From: Vanessa cardui
Taxonomy: Eukaryota; Arthropoda; Insecta; Lepidoptera; Nymphalidae
DNA: 64,000 nucleotides
Assembly (NCBI RefSeq): GCF_905220365.1
Contig: NC_061135.1
Location: 12,553,501-12,617,500, forward strand
Direction of reading: 5' to 3'
In this document: one piece after another, positions 45,490-58,449 of the stretch
Position numbering within the stretch: position 1 is the stretch's first letter
Layout: every line of letters starts with the position of its first letter
Position numbers and translations under genes: made by a program
Notes under the pieces: generated by a model
What the model saw: the letters and a program-made list of their open reading frames with translations, nothing else
The model's database searches: none
What the model was told of the DNA's origin: nothing

Positions 45490-45970
45490 TCAAACTCAAA
45501 TAGCTTTATTCAATATAGAAGTTTTAAACACTTTCTTATTGATGGTCAATTGAAACAGTACCACCGGTTCGGAAAAGAAAATACCCTGACCTGAGAAGAA
45601 CCGGTGAAAGAAACTCAGCGGGCTTTTTCTTTTGTCTCATATATTATATATACAATTTAAATGAAATGAAATAGCCAGCAGGCGATCGTTTCATTCCCAA
45701 GGTGTGCTATCAATCATAAACTCATTAATTGTATAATTTTGCATACAAACGTTCCTTAATATATTTTTTTAATTTGGCAACAGAGGCATTTTGAATGCTT
45801 TCTGGGATCCTATTGTAAAACCGTATAATAGGTAGTATATACAAATATAGTGGTAGTGCTACGCTGCATACAATTATTGGTATGCCTCCCTTTAGGAACA
45901 CGTGCGTCCTGGTCTCTCTTGAACCTCGCTCAGTTTCGCGGTCACTTGGAAGGTTATGGCAAATTGGCAA
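45490..45970 (-). mobile_element. Jockey-like LINE: end of reverse transcriptase ORF and 3' UTR
   Basis: Minus-strand frame with I-I-R-F-Y-N-R-I-P-E-S-I-Q-N-A-S-V-A-K-L followed by K-K-Y-I-K-E-R-L-Y, then stop and a tail with 'aatagctttattcaatatag'. RFYN-x-IP...K-L-K is typical of the C-terminus of Jockey/CR1-type ORF2. 5'-truncated. Confidence 0.65.
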
Positions 45971-45989
45971 CTAAAAATTACGGTATTTT

Positions 45990-46310
45990 CCATGGGCAAT
46001 TTTCTAATTATCGGCTGCTGAATTCCATCTCCAGACATGTGAGTTTCAAACGCATAGGTTTGATGGCCGAAAATCCAGAACAGAGTAAGTTTTAAGGCAT
46101 TTTCTACCTTGCCATAAAATAGAACCCGTTTTCACCGGCGATTTTACCAACCCACTACAACTTGGAAACCTTCAAGAAAAGTAAGTACATATTTCTTAAA
46201 AACGGTTTACGTACCTGCAGGCTCTCTGGTGTTGCAAATGTCAATTGGCGGTGGTAGTCACTTTCCATCAGGCGAGGCACCAGCTCGTTAGCCTTCTATA
46301 GCCTAAAAAA
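45990..46310 (+). mobile_element. R1-like LINE tail, degenerate
   Basis: Same tail as 47661-47940: 'tttggttgccgaaaatccag'-like start, 'cttggaaaccttcaagaaaa', 'ggcggtggtagtcactttcc'. Frame broken. Confidence 0.6.
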
Positions 46311-46667
46311 GCGTAAAATATTTGATGAATGCAATTGAATGAACAAATCCAAGTAACGATTTCTGATCTTTTAATGATTAAACAAAGTCGAAGATTAAAT
46401 AATACTACGTCACGCATTAAATGATTTGATATGAATTTTTCGTGACTTCCTATATGCTATTGTCTTTTAATAGCCGTGCGCAATTTCGAATTTCTGGGAA
46501 CGTTCTTATATATACCCGGTTGTCGCTTTGTCTCAAAGAAAAATATGTCATCCATGAAATGTTAAAAATTCTTTTACACATATTAATATATTTTTATTCA
46601 TTCTTCATCTATCTCTGAGTACGTCTAACTTATTTATATTCTGTGATAGCCTATTACATGCATTAGA

Positions 46668-46910
46668 CGACCTCCGTGGTCGAGTGGGGTGTACACCGGT
46701 TTCATGGGTACGCCACTCTGAGTTCCCGGGTTCGATTCCCGGCCGGGACGATGTAGATTACCATTAGTTTTCTATGTTGTCTTGGGTCTGGGTATTTGTG
46801 GTACAATACCGATTTTCCATAACACGTGCTAGCAAGCAAGCAAGTGCTTTAGCTACTTACATTGGGATCAGAGTAATGTATGTGATGTTGTTTCATATTT
46901 ATTATTACAT
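46668..46910 (+). mobile_element. SINE S2, full length
   Basis: Head 'gacgacctccgtggtcgagt', B-box 'gggttcgattcccggccggg', tail 'gggatcagagtaatgtatgt'. Confidence 0.85.
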
Positions 46911-47429
46911 ATTATTATTATATTTACATTTAATCATGTATGATATGATGTTTTAAACGCGTTTTCAATATACAGGATATATGTATAAGTCTTGATCCTT
47001 TGACTGATTCGACCACAGCGCTATTTTCGAGGAAGACTAGCCCGTGAAAACTGGCGTTCATAAATTAAAATATAACAGTGTGACGTCAAGAGAATCCTAT
47101 AAAATATTTTCATAAAAACTAAATTCTCATGCATGCATTAATAAAAAAATATACATATAAACGGATCTTTATTAAATTCCAAATTTAAATTTTAAAAGAC
47201 AAATAGCATATTTTTAATTAAAGGAACATCGCCAAGTATTTCTTCGTCCTATAAACTTTTTAACAGTATACAATGTAAAGCTGAAATTAAGAACAATTTA
47301 TACGAACTGTACTAATATTATAAATGTTAAAGTAACTATGTCTGTTTGACTATATATTACTATTCTATAAAATTACATAGACTACCTAAACTACAAAAAG
47401 TAGTACATTATATATTAGGTATAGTGTTT

Positions 47430-47600
47430 TTCTCGAAACACTTGGCCCTTGGAGTGGTGCAAAATGCTTCATTAAAAGTATAACATCTCACCTCATTGCG
47501 TCCACTGGTGACTGGAAGGCTGGTTCATTTTTACACCCAGAGAATCGGAATTGCGATTCATCTAGAAATTCTATGCTGTCAAGATTTATAAAGTAACTAT
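47430..47600 (-). mobile_element. Repeat shared with 33570-33770
   Basis: 'acttggcccttggagtggtg' and 'gtgactggaaggctggttca', reverse orientation. Confidence 0.55.
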
Positions 47601-47660
47601 TTTTCATTCAAATTTGTATATTAGTTATATTAGTAGTATATATTAGTAGTATATATTAGT

Positions 47661-47940
47661 TTCACCCGCACCATCTTGATGTCCGAAAATCCACAACAGC
47701 GCGATTTCTTAGACATTTTCTGCCTCGCACAACCACTCTGTGGAACCAGCTGTCGCCGGCGGTTTTTCCGAACCGATACGACATGGGAACCTTCAAGAAA
47801 AGAGCCTACTCCTTTCTCAAAGGCCGGCAACGCACCTGCAAGCCCCCTGGTGTTGCAGATGTCCATGGGCGGTGGTAGTCACTTTCCATCAGGTGAGCCT
47901 CCTGCTCGTTTGCCACCTATTCCATAAAAAAAAAAAGTAT
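47661..47940 (+). mobile_element. R1-like LINE: C-terminal reverse transcriptase codons and poly-A tail
   Basis: Plus-strand frame ending at TAG 47876-47878 reads F-L-P-R-T-T-T-L-W-N-Q-L-S-P-A-V-F-P-N-R, then Y-D-M-G-T-F-K-K-R-A-Y-S-F-L-K-G-R-Q. LWN-x-L-P-x-x-VFP and F-K-x-x-V-x-x-x-L are the usual end of R1/Jockey-type ORF2 proteins. The 3' UTR is about 50 bp and ends in an A-run. 5'-truncated. Confidence 0.75.
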
Positions 47941-47944
47941 ATAG

Positions 47945-48050
47945 CGTACTTTTTTTTTATGACACAGGATGCAAACGAGCAGGAGGATCACCTGATGGAA
48001 AGTGACTTGGACTTGGTGGGTTTGCAGGTGCGTTGCCGGCCTTTAAACTG
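47945..48050 (-). mobile_element. R1-like LINE tail in inverted orientation
   Basis: 'tgcaaacgagcaggaggatc' and 'gtgcgttgccggcctttaaa', the reverse of the element ending 5 bp to the left; the pair forms a head-to-head poly-A palindrome. Confidence 0.7.
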
Positions 48051-49525
48051 TACTGTATTGTACTTATAATTTTTATTAGTTTTTTATGTTTATTTTTGTA
48101 ATTTATTTCTTCTATTACATATTCAGTACAGTTGTATTTTTCATCTGGTTCTTTTTTTTGGCCTTACATGATGAGTTAGCCTGTAAGAGTGATGTACATG
48201 GTAACATTTTTTAAGACTGGATGTATCTTGTAGAATTAGAAACTTTGTATATCACGTTGGCTTCCCAAACAAACAAATAAATATTCAAGTGCTTTATGGT
48301 ACTAATTATTAAGTTAATAAAAAAAGAACACCATTGTTTTTGGTAAAATGTAACATTGACATCCTTAGTCTTCACATAAAGTGTACCCCACACATATCAC
48401 TAATTTGAGCGTCATGAATATGTGACATTGAATTTTTAAAAGATTATTTATATCGATGACCTAATATTGTTACAAAAGAATGCACTTCGAATTAGTCATT
48501 ATTATATTATTACAATCACAATAATCCAACTGTCGTTTATCAGTATGACATTCGTTACAAATGTAATTTTCTTCGTAATCGTTAATCTCTGATTATTATT
48601 TTGAGATAACTTATGTTTATTGGATTTTAATACGAATAAGTAACTGTGATTTTTGATTATTTTTCCATTGATTGCGATTTTGATGTTTTAATTTATTATA
48701 TATGTAAACGCTTCTGTTCATATGTTGAAACGGAATGAAGTAGTATGTGTGTTCACGATTATAACGTGAGGTCATAGCTTATACATTGACATTGTATTTT
48801 TTATCAATGATAATGTTCTTTGTATTGTGTATGCAGTCGTTTGATAACACGATGCCAATGTTCTGTTTTAAGATTCACATTGAAAAAAATTGAAAGATTT
48901 TTTACGTAGTTTTCAAAATCCAAAACCAAATAGCTTTGTATTAAATCCTTTTTATATCAACGACGTCCCTTTAAATATAGGCTTTTATTTAAGTTAAATA
49001 ATTGATTTTGATCTCACTGATTATAGGATTCTTCAACTGAGTGTAAGCTATTTGGACTGTATTGACGCAAGCCATTGATAAGGTATTTGTAGCGGAAGAT
49101 TTCTATGTAATTATAATACTATTATGAAAAAGTACATGATTGTTTTTTTTATTTATAAATAAAATGTGTGTAAGGGAAAAAAATCATTGTTTAGTTTTAA
49201 GGACAGATTGCATATGAAATTGCAAAACTTCTTAAAACAATAGTCATACACTAGCAAGAAAGAGATCAGCTTGTAAACAGATGAATGATAAGCTTACTTT
49301 TAAGAGCACAATTAATAATAAGAGGGAACTGTTTTTACAAGGTTTATATAGTAACTGCTTGTTCGTGTTCAGTTTTTTCGCGATGAGCTGAAATCTTGTA
49401 CGAGCTTTGGGTGATAGTGTGTGAACAACTTATTCACTTGATGCTATGGATGCTGCTTGACTTTAACGTTTACAAATAAAACCGGTAGATGCCAATTACA
49501 ATAACCTGTAGTAGAATATAGTCTT
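48050..49525. other. Intergenic, nothing recognised
   Basis: AT-rich, no supported feature. Confidence 0.4.
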
Positions 49526-49805
49526 GATATGGCCCAGTGGTTAGAACGCGGGCACCTAAACCGATGATTGCGGGTTCAAACCCGGGCAAGCACCACTATA
49601 TATATGTGCTTAATTTGTGTTTATAATTCATCCCGTGCTCGGCGGTGAAGGAAAACTTAATATGTCTAATTTCATCGAAATTCTGCCACATCTGCATTCC
49701 ACCAACCCGCATCGGAACAGGGTGTTGGAATATGTTCCAAACCCTCTCCTTAATGGAAGAGGAGGTCTTATCTCAGCTGTGGGAAACTTACAGGCTATTA
49801 CTTCT
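49525..49805 (+). mobile_element. SINE S1, full length with small internal deletion
   Basis: Head 'atggcccagtggttagaacg', B-box 'gcgggttcaaacccgggcaa', tail 'gggaaacttacaggctatta'. Confidence 0.85.
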
Positions 49806-50039
49806 ATAGTCTTATATAAAACAATTAGCGAATCTTGCCATCGACCAATAAAAAAATCTTCTATAAACCATTTATATAAAATTCGTTTAATATATGGAAT
49901 ATAATAAAGCTTGCTTTTAACAAATAAATGAACTTACTCCTTAAACATACAAAAAAGTATCTATAAGTTTAATTGGTTATATGACTCCTTAAATGCTTTT
50001 CTTGTGATATACAATCTACTGATCCGTAAAACGACCAAA

Positions 50040-50190
50040 TAGTAATACTTGATATTGTAGGTTCTGGTTTGAAGGGTGAGTGAGCTGGTGTAACAGGTAC
50101 AAGGGACATAAAAATTATTTCCTAAGAATATAGGAACATTGGTGATATGGGAAATGATTATTATGTACATATACATCATTCTTAAAATAC
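50040..50190 (+). repeat. Degenerate N1 repeat
   Basis: 'gtttgaagggtgagtgagct' and 'ggtacaagggacataaaaat'. Confidence 0.55.
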
Positions 50191-50389
50191 CAATACATTA
50201 GGGCATTTCTAGAGTTGAAATTGCGCTCTTCTTCTTTAGACTTTACTCGTTTACCGTTTATCTTCATCATCATCATCTTATTTAAAAAAGATTGAAGCGT
50301 TGAAACAAATGAGATTACAAACGATTATGTACAAAATAAGACTATTATCCGTTTAGAAAGGACACCGTAATCGTAACAATTTAGGTGGA

Positions 50390-50810
50390 TATCATTGTCA
50401 AAACTTTATTCAAGTAGGCTTTTACAAGCACTTCTGAATCGTCATTAAATGAAGCTACCTCCGGTTCGGAAAGAAAATTCTACCGAGAAGAACGCGCATG
50501 AAACTCAGTAGTTACTCTTTTTCAACATTTAAAAAATACAGTCGTATTAGATAAATACGATTATATATGTATGAAATGTGTCCTGCCTGGAAGCCAACAG
50601 CTATTAATTCCACGCTTTTTTTATATACAAAATCTTTTATCGAATAATATGCCTTTTTTACCAGTGTATTTTTTACAAACGATGTGAAGTTAGGAAACGG
50701 CAAAGGTAAAAATGTCTGCAGAATTTTATTATAGAAACGGATACCTTGTCCCAAGAAAGATTTATAAATATTATATTTTGTCAAACTACATTTCATGTAA
50801 TTTTTACATT
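50390..50810 (-). mobile_element. Jockey-like LINE: end of reverse transcriptase ORF and 3' UTR
   Basis: Minus-strand frame with F-L-G-Q-G-I-R-F-Y-N-K-I-L and F-V-K-N-T-L-V-K-K-A-Y-Y-S-I-K-D-F, a typical ORF2 C-terminus. The 3' UTR contains 'acctccggttcggaaagaaa', as in the 45490 copy. Confidence 0.75.
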
Positions 50811-51124
50811 ATTTACATTTTATACGGAACTTAGAAAGGATACTTCAATGTCATCACCATCATCACCGTCTAGATAATTAGGACATTCAAATTTCCACTC
50901 TATGTAATCTGTTATAAAGATGATTTTTCAATAATTTATTTTCCAATATTCAGAATCATTGCCGGAGGTTTTGTTCGAATGCAAATGTTCACAGTTCAAT
51001 CGCCACGATGAATGCTTTATTGTTTAGAGAGTATTAATCATTTTTTATATAGATTTTCGCATCAATTTGATATAAGATATGGCGATAAAACGTGTCAAAT
51101 TTATTGGTTTTTGTAAAGTAAAAA

Positions 51125-51428
51125 ATGTAAAGTAACAGCCTGTTAATTACCCACTGCTAGGCTAAGGACTCCTTTCCCATTAAGAAGAGGGTTTGGAACA
51201 TAATCCACCACGCTGTTCCAATGCGATTTTGTGGAATACACGTGTGGCAGAATTTCGTTGAAATTAGACGCATGCAGGTTTAGTCACGATGTTTCCTTCA
51301 CCACCGAGCACAAGATGAATTGTAAACACAAATTAAGTACATATATACATAATGGTGCTTGCCCGGGTTTGAACCCAAAATCATCGCTTAAGATGCACGC
51401 GTTCTAACCACTGGGCCATCTCAGCTCC
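51125..51428 (-). mobile_element. SINE S1, full length
   Basis: From 'aagtaacagcctgttaatta' to the head 'ctaaccactgggccatctca'. Confidence 0.85.
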
Positions 51429-52702
51429 GTTGTTTCATTGGTTTTTGGGATTATTGAAAATAGAAGTTATCATAAGAATGATAAGGGCATGTCATGACAG
51501 CACACGTATTCTATGTGCATTTATTGTGTAGTTAAATAATTAATTAAGTCTTGGTTATAGTAGTCACACGCGGTATTTCTTTTTGGTTAAAAATTTGACC
51601 GTTGTTTTCGCTTTCACATTGTTTTGCTGGTACAGTCAGAGTAAGAAAACCTTTGTCAGTTTTCAAATTAATTCCTTAACAAGTCTTAAACTCTTATAAC
51701 CTTTTGAATCTAAATATCAAATTATTGCGACGTAACACATCATTCTCGATCGGTAAAGCAGATTATCGCACATACTGAGCACACGAAAATAGACCTTTTC
51801 TTACCCCGACTGTACACAATTTAAACTATTGTTCATTACAGTTTATTACTTTACTAGACTTAAAATAAAATATAACCTAAACATTTTGAAACAATACATT
51901 CTAAGTAAGTTACATTTTGTACAGCCGCGATACACAGTTTTAGAATATCACATCAGTTGCAAGTGGCGCATAAATCAGACGTGTTGAGGGTTCTCTTGTA
52001 AATTAATCCCCGCCTTAAGCGATAGTAATAACTCCAGTTTCATCATTTTTGATTTGAAACATTAACACAATGGAATATGGTTCAATTTCATTCGTTTATC
52101 TTTTTGATTTTACGTAACAAAGTTGGATATGAAATTATTATTGATAGTTCAATTTTACGTAACCATGGAGTGTGGAATTAATAATGCTTTTAGAACTAAA
52201 TCTTGTCAAATTATATTATTCTTGAATGTTTTTTTACTATTTATCTTTTTTAAAAACATCTTTGACTTTTAATAAAAAAGGGTAATCTAAATCGCAAGAT
52301 AATATTAATTTTTCAGATATAAATTGCCGTCCTTGAAATTTCCAACCAAAATAATCTGGTCTAGACTTTTTAATATGATCTTTAAGGTAAAAATAATGGA
52401 ATTTTTGTTGAAAATATTCAACATCACAAAGGTAGACTTAAAACACTTATTTCTGTCTGCTAGCGTCTGACATAAGTAGCATAGCAACCTACTCACCTAC
52501 CACCTATTGTATAGGCATGTGACCACATATTACCGTTCAAGACGGTGAGCACACAATAATCAAGCCAACCTCTAATTGTTACGTTCGTCGTTTTCGCCAT
52601 GTCAAGTTACAGACACATTTTAATTCCCAACGTATACGTACGTCCAATAAAGCGTTGTTAATTGTTTATGCATCGAGTTTTCTTTGAACTCATCTTATAC
52701 AA

Positions 52703-52996
52703 AGTAACAGCCTGTAAATTTCCCACTGCTGGGCTAATGACCTGCTCTCCCGTTAAGGAGAGGGTTTGGAACATATTCCACCACGCTGTTCCAATGCGGG
52801 TTTTTGGAATGCACATGCGGCAGAATTTCAATGAAATTAGACACATGCAGGTTTCCTCACGATGTTTTCCTTCACCGCCAAGCACGAGATGATTTATAAA
52901 CACAAATTAAACACATATATATAGTGGTGCTTGCCTGGGTTTGAACCCGAAATAATCAGTTAAGATGCACGTGTTCTAACCACTGGGCCATCTCGG
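52703..52996 (-). mobile_element. SINE S1, full length, with 12-bp target-site duplication
   Basis: Complete S1 in reverse orientation flanked by exact direct repeats catcttatacaa at 52691-52702 and 52997-53008, marking a relatively young insertion. Confidence 0.9.
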
Positions 52997-53507
52997 CATC
53001 TTATACAAGACACTGTCTAATTTTATACCGTTGGCAAACATGTGACAACGCATCATACTCCGTATTCCTTGTAGCCGAGATTTGTGCGTAGTTAGGTTAA
53101 ATTGAACAATACCGACTCTGGTTATAGTTAATCACGTAAACGGAGATGTGGTCACTCTCGCGTTAACACGTCGTACTTAGACGTGAGCTCTCAGACAAGA
53201 GATTAAAAGTCACAGCCATTTAGTTAGTAGACATGACAACCTGTTCTGATTTCAGTCTCCAGGTGACTTTCTTACTCGCATAATCTTTTTTTATTCAAAA
53301 ATCTCCAAGGTTTTTATGAAACTATCATTGGAGCAGTGTGGCGGAATGTATTCCAAAATAATTCTTTTAAAACGTCTTCCTTTAGTTCTCATTTGTTATT
53401 GTATGATGTTATTAAACGGTACTATTAATATAAAAAATAATTAAACAACTCACATATTAAAATTACAAGCGAAGAAGGATTAAGGGTGAACAAACCTGAG
53501 CCCTTTT

Positions 53508-53800
53508 TTATGGAATAGGTTACCGACGAGCATACGGGCCACCTGATGGTAAGTGGTCACCATCGCCCATAGACAATGACGCTGTAAGAAATATTAACTA
53601 TTCCTTACATCGTCAATGCGTCACCAACCTTGGGAATTAAGATGCTATATCCCTTGCCTGTAGTTACACTGGCTCACTAACCCTTCAAACCGGAACACAA
53701 CAATACTGCGTACTGTTGTTTAGCGGTAGAATATCTGATGAGTGGGTGGTACCTACCCAGGCAGGCTTGCACAAAGCCCTACCACCAAGTGCCTACCATA
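53508..53800 (-). mobile_element. N1 repeat, full length
   Basis: From 'ttttttatggaataggttac' to 'aagccctaccaccaagtgcc'. Its end 'ggtggcccgtatgctcgtcg' (minus strand) parallels the R1-like LINE tail. Confidence 0.9.
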
Positions 53801-54029
53801 GATAATTTCATAGATCTTATTCAATATATCGGTCTGTTACGCTTTCTCGTGAAACCACAGACAAAGTCTATGCTAATGAATACGAAACAAGTTTAAATCG
53901 TAATCGTAATCTTTTTTCACCCTATTAGAGAATTCTTGAGATCAAGAGTTTTAGAGTGGTCCGAAGGTGAAAAGGCCTTTATTTAGTTCGTTATAAGCCA
54001 ATATATTAAATTTACCGTTTCTTTGCAGA

Positions 54030-54285
54030 GTGTGACTCATCTTAACCGATGTTTACGGGTAAACCCAGGCAAGCACCAATGAATATTCATGTGCCTATAA
54101 TTGTTCTCGTGCTTGGCGGTGATGGAAAACATATTGGGGAAACCTAAATGTGTCAAATTTCATAGAATTTCTGCCATAGTTGTATTCCACCAATCCGCAT
54201 TGGAACAGCGTGATGGAATATTTCCCAAACACTCTCCTTTATGAAATTTACGGGCTGTTACTTTACTTTACTATTATTTATATAT
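54030..54285 (+). mobile_element. SINE S1, degenerate
   Basis: 'tcatcttaaccgatgtttac', 'aacccaggcaagcaccaatg', tail 'tttacgggctgttactttac'; the head is incomplete. Confidence 0.75.
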
Positions 54286-55364
54286 TCTGAAGCTGAAAAG
54301 TAATACTTGGTATTTGTAGGACTATAAAATCAGTGAGTCACTGTAACTACTGTCCAAATCAAAGAGTAAGCAAACAAATTACACAATTGTAGTAAGATGG
54401 GATCAAATATACAATTATATCCTGATCGACCTGTTACTCTTATAACTAATAACATATTGGCATTGGAACAGCGTCTTAAAAATAAAATTTGGTATCTAAA
54501 GTACTTTAATTTTGATCAATTATTTTCTTTGAACAAAAGTAGATGCTGAGGATTGCTTCGAAGTGAGCAGATATTAAACAAGCGACACAAAAATAAGTTA
54601 CACTAATATATATTACATATAAAGTAACAAGTGCTCTTACCATATCTGACCTTGAAATTTCAGCCTTCTCGAGCTAGAAGTCACAACTCGGCTCAGAGAG
54701 TAGTTATTAGGTTGAAAGTTCTTCATATAAAAGTTCCAGCGTGGTAACATTTAGTACTGAGTTGCAGTTATAAGAAAAAAATACCTATAAGGTACTTATA
54801 TTAGGTAAGTATATTCGAAAACAAAATCATTATATAATATATCTTGCACCAAAACATTTGTAAAATACGGTTTTCTTTCTATTTTTATTTAATTATAAAA
54901 TAATATTGTTAATTATTATTATCATATATTTGCAACCTATTCCAACAACAAGAGCTCAAGAGTTAAGAATATATGGTATCGATATATATGTACAGTTTAT
55001 ATTTCATAAAGCTTCATTACAGAAAAACAATATACAATTACGGTAAGGTTCACTCCTGTTATTCCCGTGGGGTTACGGGTATGCGATTAATTGTATGGCT
55101 TTTTTAGATAAATAACAATCATACAATGTATGAACCCTCTATCAGGTGTCAGTGGAATTTTCATTTGTTTAAATAGCTATACATGTTCACAACACGATTC
55201 CTTGTCATAGCTTGTGCGGTATTTACATTTAATACTTCGTTTTTTTCTTTTTCCAGTTGACTGATTGTTGATAGAAACTTCGCAATTTATTATAAATATA
55301 TTTGTAACTATAGATTGACACACAACAGATAATAAAAACGCTTCGATTGAAATATATATACGTA

Positions 55365-55640
55365 TAATAAAATTGGAGTGTCAGTTTGTAATATTAAAAT
55401 AGCCCTTTTTTACTCAATGCAAAAATATACACGTTACATATACCAAAATATATTTTTTTTCGATTTTCTGTCGGACTGTCTGTCTGTCTATTTGTTCCGG
55501 CTAATCTCTGGAATGGCTGGACCGATTTTGCCAGGACTATCACAGGCAGATAACTGATTTAAAAAGGAGTAACTAAAGCTACAACCATATTTTTTTTTGT
55601 TAAATTCAAACGCGTACAATGTCGCGGGCACAGCTAGTCG
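55365..55640 (+). mobile_element. Interspersed repeat ending GCGGGCACAGCTAGT
   Basis: Second copy of the 33050 family: 'taatctctggaatggctgga' and 'acgcgtacaatgtcgcgggc'. Confidence 0.7.
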
Positions 55641-55727
55641 AATATGTCAATGTGATACCGACTTATTTCCTTATGCGACCGTGACATTGGCGAAATGATC
55701 TTCGAATTAGAAGTTTTATTTGAAGTT

Positions 55728-55950
55728 TACGACCTCTTTTGTCGAGTGGTGTATACACAGATATTCATGGGTACGTCACTACGAGATCCCGGGTTCGATT
55801 CGCGGCCGAGTTGATGTAGATTATAGTTATTTTCCTATCTTGTCTTGGGTCTGGGTGTTTGTGGTACCGTCGTTACATCTGATTTTCCATAACACAAGTT
55901 CTTAAGCTACTTACATTGGGATCAGAGTAATGTATGTGATATTATCTCAT
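55728..55950 (+). mobile_element. SINE S2, full length
   Basis: Head 'cgacctcttttgtcgagtgg', B-box 'cccgggttcgattcgcggcc', tail 'gggatcagagtaatgtatgt'. Confidence 0.8.
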
Positions 55951-56214
55951 ATATATTTAAATATAAAAGCCTTTAATTACAGAGGAATAAACCAAATATT
56001 GCAGTTTCTATAAAACAGATGAAGTCAAAGTTTTAAACTAACCATTCGTAGTTTTCAATTCAGACTTAAACTCGTGAAACCAAAGCAACTTAGTGACTTC
56101 GCATTGCAAGTTTTAGTTTTCACTTAACGATGAAATAACGTGTTCAAGCATTTTTGGGCTTTGTATGTTGAAAATCTTGTATAAAGATATATTATCGATA
56201 GTATCTAACCACAA

Positions 56215-56480
56215 GCGATCTGCCCCGGCTGGGCACTGGTACAATACTGATACTAAATATACCTACTACATAAATTGTTTATTTAAGACATCACATTAGA
56301 AACTTCTACAACTATCGGTGTTTCTTTACTATATTTTCCATATATTATTTACAAAAAACTTTCTTTCAAATCACTCTATCTACTTAAAAAAACGCATCAA
56401 AATCCATTGCGTAATTTTAAAGATCTAAGCATACATAGGAGCAGCGGTAAGCGACTTCGTTTTATACAAAGTAAAGATAA
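56215..56480 (-). mobile_element. Probable non-LTR 3' end
   Basis: 'atctgccccggctgggcact' and 'aaaatccattgcgtaatttt'; same family as 6270-6590 and 36870-37110. Confidence 0.55.
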
Positions 56481-57353
56481 AGATGATAATGATGAAGTAT
56501 CGATACTATCAACTAGTAACATACTTGTAATATTATCGATATCGATACTATTTGTTGTAACATCGACCAGGTCGTTATAGACAACCATGTCATCACATAT
56601 TGTATTACCAAACGTTAAAATTTAGTAATGTTGTAAAACCTAAACCTTAGGGAATACGTAAAAACAATGTACTAAAAATTGTAACTCTTAAAACAGCCTA
56701 CAGATAAGTACGCGCTAGGACGTGTCTATCTAACAGAGTATACTTATAATGATTATATTCAACTATTTTAAAAAGGTTTAGGTTGTTTGAAAAATAATTT
56801 CCCTTTTTGATATTGATGCTTATTCAGATGATTATTTTAATTTAATAAAATGTTAATCTTTTAAGGAAGACGTAATTGTTTCTAAATTTTGTGTAACGAA
56901 AAAAAACCTTCGCTGTTAAACGGGTGGACGAATAAGGGATTGTAACAAAAAAAATGACTAAAATATCCAAATTTGAATTTTCAAGACATATTGTGTTTTA
57001 CAGTAAAATTATTATTTATTGTAACAGATATACATATATATAATAGAACTTACTTATAAATAAAATAACTTACTAATTATTTACCACTTTCTTTATTTTC
57101 TCATTTACTTTATTAATAAAAAGCATACGAAGGCAGGGTTGCTAGTGTGAAATAACACATTGCTATTTATTTGTGTATCTTTGTGTGTGTTTGTTTGTTT
57201 GTTTGGAACGACCAAAGTAACGATGGAAGGGCTGTGTGAAAAACGATATGGCTGGAAATGTTACTAGTGAGATGACGTCAGACAGAGAAGTATGAAAGAA
57301 GAAGACATGCTGCGCCGACCCTAAATAAAATTGGGATAAGAGCAGGAGGATGA

Positions 57354-57490
57354 TACAACAACAACAACAACAGCCTATAAATTCCCACTGCTGCAAATTA
57401 AGCACATGAATCAGCGGTGCTTGCCTGGGTTTGAACCCGCAATTATCGGTTAAGATGCACGCGTTCTAACCACTGGGCCATCTCGACTCT
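57354..57490 (-). mobile_element. SINE S1 with a large internal deletion
   Basis: A CAA run and tail 'cctataaattcccactgctg' are joined directly to the head half 'caaattaagcacatgaatca ... ccactgggccatctcgactc'. Confidence 0.8.
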
Positions 57491-57710
57491 TATAGAATGA
57501 TAAGAAGGAGGATGATAATGGTCAAGTATTTATTATTGTACTTGATAAAGGAGTATTATAGCTTGAAGTAACTTAAATATTAATTAGCATAACACATTTT
57601 TAAAACCGCTAGCTTTGTACTTAATGTTTTCTGTCCGATTTTAAATTGTTAATCCTAGTTGCCTTTGCGTTCTATCCACTGTATAATTGCTTACGATTTT
57701 TTTTCCACAG

Positions 57711-57893
57711 TTCGGACCCTTAGTCTATCCGAGCCTGAAATTAAATCCACGTGATTTACATTTTAATATGGTTAGGGATTCACCTGTAGTAAAACAAAAT
57801 GGCATTGAACAACATTACCGTTCATTGAAATACCTTACAGCTTACTATCCTAAGAACATGTCATTGTTTGGAAGAACCATCAATGTTGGTTAA
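57711..57893 (+). CDS. Candidate terminal coding exon, unknown protein
   Basis: A long pyrimidine tract and AG (CGATTTTTTTTCCACAG) precede a frame of 60 codons plus TAA at 57891-57893, reading F-G-P-L-V-Y-P-S-L-K-L-N-P-R-D-L-H-F-N-M and continuing to G-R-T-I-N-V-G. The stretch is less AT-rich than its surroundings, has balanced residue composition and matches none of the repeats in this window. I could not find partner exons, and no AATAAA lies close behind the stop. It may be the last exon of a gene whose other exons are far upstream, a small orphan exon, or part of an unrecognised element. Confidence 0.35.
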   Translation, partial: FGPLVYPSLKLNPRDLHFNMVRDSPVVKQNGIEQHYRSLKYLTAYYPKNMSLFGRTINVG

Positions 57894-58289
57894 AATAACT
57901 GTGCGGTAATTATAATTTGAGGATAAGTATGTAATGTAAAGTATACAGGCATTTCTCATATGGATCGATCCTGACCCTTGGGTTATTATTGTCCCAGATT
58001 TAGGTTTAAAGAGCTTTATTTCTCAAAAAGATTTACAAGGAAATCACTTACATGATAAACAAATAAACAAAAAAAAAATGAAAAAAATTGTTGGGACAAA
58101 TCGGAAATAACTAAACACTTACTAGATTACATAAAACATAGTATTTAAATATTTAAGTGTAGGGCGAAATAATGTAGTTATAAAAATATTGGTGTGGGTA
58201 GAAATGAAATAATATAGTCTGACCAGCACGACTCATTCAACGTCTTTGCGACCGTCGTGTTTGTTACAATATTTATGTTTAATTTACCA

Positions 58290-58440
58290 GGCTAAGGACT
58301 CCAGTCCTTTTGAGGAGACGGTTATGGATAACACCATATGAATGAATTTAAACACCATAATTTAGCACATGGGTTTGAACTCGTAATCATTGGTTTAGCA
58401 CACGAGCACACGCTACCACTGTGCTATCACGGTTCTAACG
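58290..58440 (-). mobile_element. SINE S1, strongly degenerate
   Basis: 'caggctaaggactccagtcc' and head remnant 'cacgctaccactgtgctatc'. Confidence 0.5.
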
Positions 58441-58449
58441 TATCTTTAT

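Noticed and set aside
57163..57405. 80-codon minus-strand frame with a Cys run
   Set aside because: The Cys run is a CAA/TTG-type microsatellite at the end of an S1 SINE.
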